Assembly (NCBI GenBank): GCA_027604505.1
Contig: JADIIX010000012.1
Coordinates: 212,137 to 276,136 of the forward strand
DNA from: Gonapodya sp. JEL0774
Lineage: Eukaryota; Monoblepharomycota; Monoblepharidomycetes; Monoblepharidales; Gonapodyaceae
Length of the DNA stretch: 64,000 nt
Direction: 5' to 3'
A model generated the notes under the pieces. It did no database searches and was not told the origin of the DNA. It was given only the letters and a program-made list of their open reading frames with translations. Below, piece after piece: positions 10,768 through 21,736 of this stretch (position 1 is the first letter of the stretch; the number at the start of each line of letters is the position of its first letter). The position numbers were made by a program, and so were the translations under genes.

Positions 10768-13700
10768 TTATGATTTGAACGATTTGCAGAAAGAGGAACA
10801 CCCACTCATCAGACTTTCCACTGCCTCTGACTCTTCCATCTCTTCTTCATATTCTCGCTCTCTCGCAGCTTCCGTTCGCACCTCTTTTGACGCGTGTAAT
10901 CGCTCTAAAATGGTTTTCTTCGACGGTCTCCACGAAGCGGCAAGTCTAGTCATCCGCAATACGCGATTGGAAACGGACATGTTGTCCCGACGCTGCTTGC
11001 CTTCACGCCTATATTGTCCGATTCGCTTCACCAGTTCCCACAGAGTACCACTTGGTTGATCCAAGAACCCCAAAGGTGGGATATAATCTGGGTGGAGTGC
11101 AAGGAATGTATGTGCTGGAGACTTTGACGCTGTTTGCGGCGGCATAACCGTGCCCACAGACGACGTCCCCCTTGAAGCGGGTGTTATAGAAGCTAATGGG
11201 CGAGATTTGCGGCCAACAATGACACCCATCTCTTGAAGGCGGGCCAGCGCATTCTTCAATGTTTCTTTATTGTACGCTTCCATTGTGACCAAGTCCCCTA
11301 GAGATCGGCGTTTGGTTATCATGCAATCTGTTCAATGAAACTAACTCACCTTCGTAATACAAAGTTCGACCAAACATCTGCAGTCTTGCCATCAAAGTAC
11401 CTTCGTCTACCCAATCAGAGGAGCCACCACCATCGTTAACGAGAGTAAAGAGGCCAACTGTCGCGACCCAGTACGCCTCCACAAATGGCCAAAGAAGGAA
11501 GCAAAATAGGTCTTTAAAGTGCGAGCATTCATCAGTTGATTGGATCTTATTCCCCAGTCCAGCAAGTCTCACCATACGTTTCTCTGCCGTTAGTGACTTC
11601 CTCTTTGGATAACGCGACCGTTCCATTCAAAGAATCCCCGAACCCGGTGCGTTCCACGCTGACGACAGCCTTTTCCTCCAAGTACTTCAAAGTGCCCCAA
11701 ACAGTGCTCTCAAGTTTCCCCGGTTGATAGATGAACTCGCCTTTGAGAAGTTGAGAGAGAAAAGACACATTATCAAGGAGATCAGGTTTGATGAGGATCC
11801 TGCGTGGTCAATCAACAAGAATAAGACGAAGCAAACGAATAGGGTACGTGCGGGCTTACCGGCGATGATTCGAGCGATGGCCAGAGCTGAAGGTGACACA
11901 GTTCGGGACGTCATTACGAGTTTGTAATCACTGTTGACCAGGCATGCCAACAAGAAATAAACCCACTTTTTGATGGAAATGTACTGTCGCAATTGTTTTC
12001 CAAATAATATAAGGAGCATGCAAAATTAGGAACAATGCAAATCGCTCACCATGGACAATGTGAGTATGGACTCGGAAACGAAGAGATTTATAACATTGTT
12101 TCTATACAAGGATAGCTCGAAGGGTTTGATGGCGTAGTAAACAGGCTCGAGAAGCCCTTTGCGTTCACCTATGTAGTCCTTAATGAGCGAAGAAATATGA
12201 GCCCAACATTCAATAAGTGCGGTTGTTTGGACTCACTCGAATGACCGATAGAGCTCGGTCGACAACAACCGGTGTCGTCATACCACCAAAATCTGCAACG
12301 GTACCGCCCTTCCCTATTACTTCCCCTCGCAGCCACGTGACTCGACGGATCAACTGCATAAATTGAGCCACGAGGTTTGAAATTAAGCAGTCTACCCATT
12401 CCCATTACTGTTCACCGACCTCTTCTCTTCCAACTCCATTTCCTCGCAACGTAAGGAGTACAGTGCCCACCAAAGCCGTGGGCATAACCACAGAGACGGC
12501 GTTGATGTTACTCAGAATCTGAAAGCCGAAAGATTGAAGAAGAAGCTGTCGGTGCTCAGTGTTTGTGGCGGGATTGAAATGTGGTCGCCTGTCGAACATG
12601 GAAATGTGCAGAATCGCTGTCCAAACCCACCCCAGCAATCAAGAAACCACAAAAACAGACCTATCCGTTGCGATTTCTTGCTTGATGAATTCGCTCATGA
12701 GATACGGCTTAGCGAACCGGATATCAATACGTCCGAGCCTTAGCTGTGAATGCAGGACCTGAGTGTGGACCCTCAATTCCTTTCGATCACGACACTCACC
12801 CCAAGAACTCTGCTTGCACTCGCGATCCCGGCAAGTGATTCTGGTGTTTTCTCACCACCAAGCAGTTCGGTAGCGTACGTGCTTGTTTCCACGACGTTAT
12901 CCTGCAATTTATGGAAACTTTACTCAATTTGAGTAACCATTGCACCAAAGGCTCAAAACCCACGTATCCGATGGACAGCGGAACAATGATACAATCTTTG
13001 GTTCGTCCATACAAAACACTTTCTTGTATCATCTTCAAAATGCTGAACGAAAGTCATACATCACCTGAGAAGGGCGCGAAAGTGGCTGGCATTAAACTCA
13101 CCCAAATCGAGGTGTCAAAAGCTTGCCCGTCCGGCTACGGGTACCTTCTATGAACACCTCTATGTGATCATTGGGCGAAATCAGTGAATTAAAATTGCGT
13201 TCGTCAAGACACCCCTTGTTAAATCGAAAAGAACGATATAATAACGCACCAATGTTGTGCCCTTTCTTCAAAAGCAGATCGATGTATTCACGAACGAGGA
13301 CCGAATATAGAGGAGTGTCACCCCAACCGCCTCTCCGAATGAAAAAAGCCCCACACTTGCGCAAAACAGGACCAACCACGGGCAGATCTCTGCAACCCAA
13401 TGAAGCTAACCATGACAAGTCGACGTAATTGATTCAAACCTAACGCACAAGTTGTTACCCGCGGCAATATGCGGCAAAGCAATTCCAAGCCTGAAAAGAA
13501 TGTAAGAAATGACCAAGTAATCGATATGGGATTTGTGGGAGGGCAGGAATATCATAGAGAGTTTCTCCTCTTCACCCTTGCGAGCCCATTTCTTCATCTC
13601 GATAATTTCTGACTCCCGAATGTGGATTCCTTGATGATACATTCGTTGCAAGATATTGTTGACGACGAACTCCATTAGATGCAACGCCGTGAGACTGGAC

Positions 13701-14191
13701 ATATCGGCGATGAGTCCTCCAACCTCCCGATGAAGCTTCTCCCACGTCTTCTTTTTAAAGGCGGAAAGGGATGGACGCTTTGTGAGGTCTCCAGTATATG
13801 AATCATACTCCTCTTGAGCATGCTTTCGAACTTCAGTTTTCACTGGGAGATATCCCCGTGGTATTCCGAGCAAAATTACACGAATAGACATGTAGGTAGG
13901 TCATCAGTAAAGATGTATTCAAGGACGGATCGCTTTCACACGAAAGTACATAATCGACTCACAGGATTCGGAGTTTGTCAAGTCCCCCGTAATATCCGCA
14001 TAGTATCCCGGACAAAAAATATCGGCACCTATGTAGTCTCTCTCCTCCCTCCATGAAGCACCGCCCAACCAGCTCTTGGTTTTGGTACCAGGTTCCGTGA
14101 GGGTGTTGCCCTCACGTAGGACATAAGTTGAACCCGTGTGCTCATGAATGTCGACAGTCTCCTTTGGAATCAGTGATGACCGTCGCTTCAT
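10768..14191 (-). CDS. Glycerol-3-phosphate/DHAP acyltransferase, plsB/GPAM/GNPAT type
   Basis: An acyltransferase for the first step of glycerolipid (or ether-lipid) synthesis, transferring an acyl group to glycerol-3-phosphate or dihydroxyacetone phosphate. All four acyltransferase blocks are present across several exons: block I LPSHKSHIDYL with the catalytic H-x4-D, block II GAFFIRRGG, block III EVFIEGTRSRTGK (restored by removing an intron inside 13155-13240), and block IV IIVPLSIGY. The C-terminal exons (11626 to 10768) carry a helical domain and a long charged tail. Start MKRRSSLIP at 14191 is the best ATG; the exons between 11700 and 12900 are only partly resolved. Ascomycete yeasts use a different acyltransferase family, so this type suggests an early-diverging fungus. 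Confidence 0.82.
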
Positions 14192-14463
14192 CTTTGCATC
14201 AACGTTGCTGGCAGGTGCGAAGATGGTCAGGAGAAAGTGGGGAAGAGCCTCATGCCGACTACTTTATTCTTCACTCCAGACAATATATAATACATGTGCA
14301 ATTTTCGAGACTGAGTCCTTGCCCCTCTAAGCGATTCAGCAATCGTTGCAATGCTTCCGCAAATCTACCATCGCCGCACTGATCCAGAACATTTCATTTA
14401 GTTAAGTTGGGACTTGCGGCATCTTCAATCTCGCCGGCTCGCACTTCGTCACGACAACATTCA

Positions 14464-16675
14464 TTCACCAGCCTTCGAGCGTGTTCTTAAGGCGGTACTT
14501 GGCCATATCTGAATAGAAACCCACTCCACTCAGCCAATGTATCGTCTATGCACCACCAATCCAACAAACTGCACGCCAAAGCTACGTACCCGCAATGGTG
14601 ATCATTTTAATCCCAAACTTTTTCGCGAAAACTTCCAAGTCGTCCCTCCTTGCCATCTCGCCATCATCTTTTACAATCTCGCATATGACCCCAACAGGTG
14701 TCAAACCAGAAAGCTTGCAGAGATCTGTCCCAGAAACGATGAAACAATGGACACAAAAAGCACAAATGAATTCATCGAAGTAAGAGGGAAATTATCCACA
14801 GTGTGAAACTCACCAACAGCGGCTTCGGTATGACCAGTTCGCTTTAGAACACCACCGCGGTGTGCACGAAGGGGTAAAATGTGTCCCGGCCTGGCAAAGT
14901 CTGCAAGTTTCATTAGGTTGTTGGCGGTTAAATGCACCGAGGAGCTTCTCTGCATCCATAGCAAATTTCCCCACCTGCAGCTTTCCTCTTCGGGTCTGCT
15001 AACCCTCTCACTGTAGCTGCCCTATCAGCCGCTGAGATTCCAGTGGTGGTCTCACCGATGAGGTCGACAGTGACGGTGAAGGCAGTCCCCATATACTCCT
15101 TATTGTCATTGTTCGAGACCATCAGGGGGAGGTTCAGTTCTTCAAGGCGTTCGTAGGTCATAGGGGCGCAACTGCAATATCAAATGATGACGATTTGGGG
15201 TGGTGGGAATGCAATTTCAAAGAAGAAAGGAAGGTGTCAACAACACCCAAAGGTAGGGTATTCAAAGAGTCAGGGAAATTGGGTCACGTACACAAGACCA
15301 CTACTGTAACGAATAAGGAAGGCCATTTTTTCTTGGGTCATGAACTGCGCTGCAATGATAAGGTCTCCCTCGTTCTCACGGTCCTCTAAGGTTTAGAAAT
15401 GAGACCGTAAGACCGCAAAAGGACAAGAGAACATTTCGAACCCTGCACGAAGGAGCTGAAATGGCATCTACGTACCATCGTCAACGACTATGAGGAACTT
15501 GCCCTCGGCTGGAAAAGTGGGTTTCATACCAGCACGGACTATGAACATGTTTCTCGCTCTTACCAAAGTCCTTTAACGCATCCTCGATAGTGTCGAACCT
15601 ATGCTTTTGGGCGGATGCTGCAGCCCCTCCTGCCGCTGCAACTCGTTCTTCAAAGTTCGCCTTCACAACTTTCTCGACCACACCCTCCAAAGCCCTAAGA
15701 GCTTCCTCGTCCCCGGCGACGCGGTCGGCGACACTAGCAGGAAGGGAGCCAAGTGCTTGTTGGTGAGCCGTTGCGATGCGCTCGGAACTGGGCGCGCCGG
15801 TTGGTGGGGTGGAGGTGCCACTGGAGTTGGCATGTAGGTTACGGACGACACGGTCGACGTACTGAAGTGATGAGTTAACAACGGACAAAAGCAGTGTGAC
15901 GGTAGCCCACAATGCGAATGACCGTCAGCGAAGTGGAACAAATACCTTTCCGACAACGTCTACCTCGACGTTAACCTTGTCCCCAACTGCAAGGCGACCG
16001 AGGTTGATGTGTTCAAGGGTGTAAGGTATCAACATTACAGAGAACTCCTTTGCCTGTGAGTCCGCCCGGATGACTGTGAGAGATGTACCGTCCAGAGTAA
16101 TGAACCCCTTTGGGACAATGAAGGTGAAGGCATCTGGAAGTTGTTCCGTAGACGACTGGGGGAGGTGGAATGTAAAGATGACAGAGTTGGGGGGTTCCTG
16201 ACGAATAGAGCGGATCGTTGCGGTGGTGTCAACGTGTCCCTGAATGTTCGGGTCGGCAGGAATCCCGGCCATTCACGGGGTTCAGTCACGGTTCCGAAGA
16301 CATTCAAACCAGCATTAGCGACAGGAGGACAATGTGACAGTATATTTTCGACGTTGCTGGAGTAATCACCTGGACAAAGTGTCCGCCAAATCTACTTTTT
16401 GGTGCGATTGCCCTTTCAAGGTTGACCAGTGACCCAGGTTTCAGAGCCCCGAGAGCAGTACGGGAGAGAGTTTCCGGTGACAGATCGAAAGTGAAAGAAG
16501 CGTCTGCAGTCTCAATCTTTGTTACAGTGAGGCAAACTCCGTTCACATTGATGGAGTCTCCCAGCTTGGTGTCCTCGAGCAGAGCGGTGCATCCGCTTAC
16601 GACCAGACGGGTTTCTGAGTCACGGGCGGCCAATTCGGCAACAGACGCAAGAGCTTCAACGATGCCAGTGAACAT
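14464..16675 (-). CDS. Bifunctional riboflavin synthase - DHBP synthase fusion
   Basis: One gene encodes two steps of riboflavin synthesis. The N-terminal half is riboflavin synthase: start [18 protein letters not shown] in the first barrel, [13 protein letters not shown] across a splice junction, and LDGTSLTV in the second barrel. Exon 15861-15564 then runs in one frame from its last helix (YVDRVVRNL) through an Ala/Glu-rich linker into the first helix of DHBP synthase ([12 protein letters not shown]). Splicing gives [15 protein letters not shown], and later exons give [51 protein letters not shown] and a C-terminus [10 protein letters not shown]. Phases agree at every junction checked. In S. 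cerevisiae the two activities are the separate genes RIB5 and RIB3. Confidence 0.88.
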
Positions 16676-16830
16676 TCTGCAGTGATGACTGTGAAAGAAA
16701 GACTAGGTGAAGAAGGATCTGCTAGTTTGTGCCACCAGCCCCCAACGGCAGCCAGCTGAGGACAGAAAGTCGCTAAAAATTGTTTCCGTCCTTGATCGTC
16801 AGAATCGTCTTCCAAAATTACAAAATTACG
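16676..16830. promoter_or_regulatory. Divergent promoter interval, riboflavin gene and oxygenase-like gene
   Basis: 155 bp between the start codons of the riboflavin synthase-DHBP synthase gene and the oxygenase-like gene on the opposite strand. Shared regulation is possible but no operator or riboswitch is recognisable. Confidence 0.4.
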
Positions 16831-18253
16831 ATGCCAGTTGCAGCACCTCGAAATCTGGAAGCGAAGGTCAGTTACTCCATGTCTTCCGATCGTGTCGGAT
16901 TCACTTGTCAGTGAACCGCAAACTTCTGACATTTACGAATGTTCGATTCCAGTGGTACACCAGCACTTCCATTTTCGATGCGGAAAAGAGGACCATTTTC
17001 CGAACTTCGTGGCTCTTTTGCACCAATGTTCTCCGTCTCAAGGCTCAGAAAGTTTTCCAGTTCGAGGTTGCGGGGTTTGTGACAATGAGCGGTCCGCTTC
17101 CGTTCCCACACATCATACATCATCTGCTCTCTCACTCATTTCAGACACGAAGTGAAACTCTGTCTTGCACCCGAATCAGAAAACCTTGCTGTCTCCGCAG
17201 TTTGCGCTGATGGAGCTCCCTTGGCTGTTCATGTCACCCCCCAGGGCTTCGTGTTCATCAATTTTGCGGGAAACGACGCTGTTCCGTTCACAGAGTTTTA
17301 CAAAGGCCTAGATGAAGAGCTGCTTACCGCTGACTTCAATCCATCGCAATGGATCTAGTGAGTGTACCTGGAGTTGAGCTGTAGCGCCGAGTGTCTCATG
17401 TGCAACAACGTATGGAATGGATCCTAACGAGCAATGCATTCGCTCACGAAGTGAAACCGAATTCGTCGATCACGCTGCGACGAACTGGAAGTGCTATATT
17501 GATAATTACGCTGAATGGTGAGACTCATTGGACGATAAGCGGACATCTCAAATTCAGAGCAACATTCTTTCTGTAATTCATCCCAACCACGCTGTAGTTA
17601 CCACTGCCCTACAGGGCACCCCGTAACATTTGGTGGCTATGACCTCAAGACCTACAGGGTGGACAACAAAACCAATTATGCACAACATCAATGTGCCCGC
17701 AAGGTTGGAAAGCCCAAAACAGAGACTAGTAGTAATGGCAAAGTGGATGGTCTGGGCACGTCGAATGGACTGTGGGTCTGGCTGTACCCAAATGCTGCGT
17801 TGTCCATCGTGAGTTTCTTAATTGTGGTGGATCATCGGTTCCCTTTTGATCCGAGCAACCACTCCACTTTAGTACTCGGATGCAGTTTCTTGTATGGTGG
17901 TTGAACCCGTTTCACCGACCACGTCCAGACTCAGGTTTCAGGTGAGTACTATTTGATGACCTCCAGTCTGGTTGAAGCCTCCATCTCCCGTCGACAATGC
18001 TGCTTCCCTCCCACAAATCTTGACCCGCCGCCCGAAGGTTTTCTTCCGTGCCACATCCTCCTCTGCAGCCCGTTCCGCATTCCTTTCTTCCCTCAAAGCC
18101 GTTGTGGGCGAAGATCTCGAATTGTCTGAGGGTGCACAGCGTAATTTCAGCTCGGGTATATGGGGTTCCGGGGTGCTCCACCCCACCAGGGAGAATGGGG
18201 TGGTGTACTTTCAGAAAAGGGTGAGAGAAGATGTTGGGGCCCTCATTGAATAG
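16831..18253 (+). CDS. Choline-monooxygenase-like protein lacking the Rieske cluster
   Basis: Seven exons (16831-16866, 16953-17074, 17145-17357, 17452-17517, 17598-17808, 17873-17941, 18038-18253) join in frame to about 310 residues. The start resembles the N-terminus of Rieske oxygenase alpha subunits of the choline-monooxygenase/GbcA type (WYTSTSIFDAEKRTIF, TSWLFCTN). The catalytic domain carries NWKCYIDNYAECYHC and PTGHP, with the His-x4-His pair expected to bind mononuclear iron, and the C-terminus RENGVVYFQ. About 60-80 residues that should hold C-x-H and C-x2-H for the [2Fe-2S] cluster are missing between FEVAG and HEVKLCLAPE, where only a 70-bp intron is found. It may be a degenerate or repurposed homologue. 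Confidence 0.75.
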
Positions 18254-18498
18254 TGAGCTGCGAAGAAATCACATACTAGCTTCCCGCGCTGTTCTGCAAT
18301 CAAGAGCTCTTTAGAGTAAATGATTGAGGTAGTCTATATTGAAACATTTCCCAAACAACCGATCTAAAATGGACAATCCCATAGAATTTTGTATTCCGTA
18401 CAGTCGGTAAAATGAGGCACACATGATCGAGCCAGACCAGACGTCAACGAAATGCCCAAAGGAGTACAGCAGCTTTCCCGCTAACCAGCACGGTCTGC

Positions 18499-20183
18499 CT
18501 ATTTGCCACCAGTGGTACCGAGACCCATGACGCTCTTGAAGGAGTCTATAGGGTGTAGGTACGAGAGTAACAGGCCATGAGAAACTAACGGGTAATGACA
18601 GAAATGGCTGCGTGCACATGATTACGTACCGTAGATCCACCATTGGAAACCTGTCGGTTCAAAATTAAGGTCAAACAGCGGGATCAGCCACAGTCAACTA
18701 CTCCAAATGGCAGAAAGTGAACCGCGTCCCGAAACTCACCGGTGAGTGTACCAATCATCAAAATACGTGTTCCAAGGCCTTTGGTTGCCAGCGAGTAAAA
18801 TCCTGTCTCCGACGCGATCTGGCCAAGGCCCTTGCCTTTGTTCTCCGCCTTGCCCATGAGCGAGACAAGGGAGTCGGCTGGGTGGGAAACGATGGCGCAA
18901 GCGACACCCGCAATGTAACCAGAGGCAAACGTGACACCGAGTTGGGTGACCTTGGAGTAAGTCTCCTTGGGTGCGGTAAGGACGTAGGTGTAGAACAAGG
19001 AAACGGTCTGCGAACAGGGTGGGGAGGGGTTGAGCGTCTTCAATACAACCGACGAGATGCAACTGTACACACCTGCTCAAAGAGCACGAATTTCTATAGT
19101 TCAAATGGACATCCGAACAAAAACGTGCTGTAAGATACAACGGTTTCAAAAACTGGACACTAAGAGAATCCACCAACCGCAATGGTGTAAGGAATCTGTC
19201 TGCTCCAGAGGGGCACAATGGAGCCGTACGGGTAACGGGTGGTTCCACGCTCGGCCCACATTTTGGCGGTGGCAGCAGCGAAACCGGTGGGCCAGGTGCC
19301 AGCGGGGGAAGTCTGAACCTTGACCTTGACCATCTCGAGGGGGCAGAGGGCAATGTCTAACAGTGGACCGGAATTAAATTCAGCCAACATAGCGATTAAT
19401 TTTGGTTGAGGTGACTTTGAAAAGGGGCATCGTTAAGGGGGGACGTTCAACAAACCCGCAAAGAACTCAGCGGACGCAGATCCGGCAGCCCAAATCCACG
19501 CCTTATACTTCTTCGAATTCTCTTCGCCAGCGAGGGTCGAGTACTGGTCCTTGAAAACCTCGTATAAGCCGTACTTAAAGGCTCCCTGCAGAGAGTACCC
19601 AATGAGAGTGGGAGCCCATCCTTTCCATATGGCAGCAGATCCCTCCTCCTTCATAATGGTCTTCAAGCCAGAAACAAGGCCATTATATTTGCCCGGGTAC
19701 ACCTGATTCAAATGTGAACAAAGAGCCAATTAAGAGGGCATACAATCAAATTCGAGGGCAAGACCGTTGGAAAGAACTGCGCCATCCACGGCATTGAAGT
19801 GATGAATAACGGACCTGCATGTTACATTTGGTAACATCCAGAGGTGTTATTCCCGTGTGTGTTAGACCACACGCGAGAACACCTCCAAATAGGCACTTCT
19901 GGTAGTATTCGACTGGAAATCATGGAGTGAACGGCGAAATGTGGACGGATAGATATGTTGCGGTTCAGTAGACCATGCAATGCGTAGATCGACGCGTGCA
20001 AAAGAAGTTGGATGCAGAGTTGGTCGTTAGGGACGAGAGAAATCGGATGTTTTTTGTGGTAAGCACAAGAAGAAAAGATGATGGCGCGGACGAAGGGACC
20101 CGCAAAGGCGCTTTCTACTGACCGGTGTGGGGGACGGCACCGGCAAATCGCGCATCCCATTTTCCCTGTGTCGCAACTGCCAT
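18499..20183 (-). CDS. Mitochondrial phosphate carrier (SLC25A3/Mir1 family)
   Basis: Inner-membrane carrier that imports phosphate for ATP synthesis. The three tandem carrier repeats show PLDVTK (near residue 45), PLEMVK and a diverged PADSLV. About eight short exons join cleanly: start MAVATQGKWDARF at 20183, VEYYQKCLFGG after the first intron, RQIPYTIA|KFVLFEQ near 19180, and a C-terminus GFQWWIYDSFK ending at the TAG at 18499. Two introns use GTTTGT or GTTGGT donors. Exon phases and match to the phosphate-carrier subfamily (KYNGL, WAPTLIGYSLQG, FKYGLYE) are strong. It is convergent with the oxygenase-like gene. Confidence 0.92.
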
Positions 20184-20359
20184 TTTGATGGAATTGAGAA
20201 AGTTTCACAAAGTGAGTCCAGTGATCCGGGACACGTTGAAAAGCCTGAGAGGGCGTGCCTCCCTTGACCACAGGCAACTGCATGGGCTGAGTTCTGAGAC
20301 AACGTGTATGTATGTATGTATGGCGTGTATGTAGTCTAACTCCACAAGAGCAAACGAAT

Positions 20360-21645
20360 TCACCAAGGTATTTCTGCTTTGACGTAGTTGGCTATTGCTT
20401 GGAGTGTCTCCATTGTGAAAATATCATTATGCCCTCGGCGCTGGTTGGAGAAAGAAGAGAACTTGTAACTCAGCGAGAGCAGAAGAGTTTACAGTTGCCC
20501 ACACCTCAAGCCACAATGGGGCGACAGTATTTGTGGTCGGAGGAAAGCGTGATGCGGTTTTCGAATTGAGGTACAGGAATTGGCCGTGTGTAAAAGGAAC
20601 AACTTCATCTTCGCGCCCATGAATGAACAATATTGGTAAATCAATCAATTGAATGCGCTTGTACGAGGGAAAGTAATCGAATAACGGTATAGAGAACGGC
20701 GCCACGACCTGGGTCGTGGACTTAAAAGGGCTGATGAGGACCATTTTCGAAGCTACCACGGGATGAAGGTCTCAGCAAGAGCCAGGTTTTCAAGGGTAAT
20801 CTGTGTAGAGACTCACCTTTGTACTGTGTCGCTAACCAGACTGTCGGACCAGTTCCTAACGACCGCCCCACCAGGGTGACTTCGCTCGCTCGATACGGTC
20901 GACTGCTTGCAGCGCCTCCTCCTGATGCAGCTTCTCCAGTTAGCCAAGTATACACTGCAGCAATATTGTTGTAGCAGTTCTTTTCGCTTGGAGATCCTGT
21001 GCTGCGTCCGTATCCGGTGTAGTCCTGATACCTTCAATCGGTCGCATCAGACGTCGGCGGGAACAACAGTGGGAACACCTTACGTATGCGATGAGACTGG
21101 CGTTACACGCTGCGCTCAATTCACGATAGAGATCGAAACTTCCCGGGTTGAGATTTTCTAAGCATTTACATCCAATCAGGCTCATCAGACGTCGGCGGGA
21201 ACAACAGAACACTTTCAACAACCCATAGTGGCTTACCGGCGTTCCCATGACTGTACAAGATAACTTTGTCCGATCCCTTCCTGAAAAGCACCAGAAACGG
21301 ATGATTTAGTACCTTATTGTCAGTTGTGCTTCATGTAACTCACTTGGGAATCCACAAGCACGCTATTTCGCCGTTGGTCCCATTATCGAGCTTTGAATGG
21401 ATGAAAAGAAATCGTTCGCCCTTCTCCGTCTTCAGAAGAACGGCGGGAGCGTCGACTGAGCAAGCTTCCACAGCACACAATCGATCTTCACCCTCCACCA
21501 TTTTACATACTCGCAATGCAAGCTCTTCGCCCCCAGGAGGTGAGGATTCGTTTACAGACGCTGCAGGGAAGACAATTTGATCGACGATGGTCCAGGGAAA
21601 CATGAGAATAGATTCAATCAATGTATTGACTGGATGTGCAGTCAT
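20360..21645 (-). CDS. ABHD17-like alpha/beta hydrolase
   Basis: A serine hydrolase of the ABHD17 group, whose animal members remove palmitate from membrane proteins; the substrate here is unknown. It starts MTAHPVNTLIESILMFPWTIVDQ. The oxyanion segment VILYSHGN, the strand IAYDYTGYGRSTGSPSE, nucleophile elbow VGRSLGTGP, acid-bearing HGREDEVVPF and a final GHND histidine are all visible. ABHD17 usually has GQSIGT rather than GRSLGT at the elbow. The N-terminal Cys cluster that anchors animal ABHD17 is absent. Introns 21158-21236 and 21025-21083 contain the same 25-bp sequence. Confidence 0.85.
21045..21207. repeat. Identical 25-bp element in two consecutive introns
   Basis: The same 25 bases (beginning catcagacgtcggcggg) occur at 21045-21069 and 21183-21207. 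Each copy lies inside a different intron of the ABHD17-like gene, 20 and 25 bp from the 3' splice site; the 74-bp exon 21084-21157 separates them. Similarity weakly extends beyond the core (gtgttc upstream and gattg downstream in the sense direction). Confidence 0.9.
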
Positions 21646-21736
21646 CGCCGAACAGGTCTCAAAATTTGTATTTATTAATTGTTCTACCGAGAGTTCCGCA
21701 ATCTGCCGAAACTTTTTTTTTTTTGCCGAAAGGAGA

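Noticed and set aside
20300-20335. tatg microsatellite as a regulatory element
   Set aside because: Only a few copies of a simple repeat in a short spacer between two same-strand genes.
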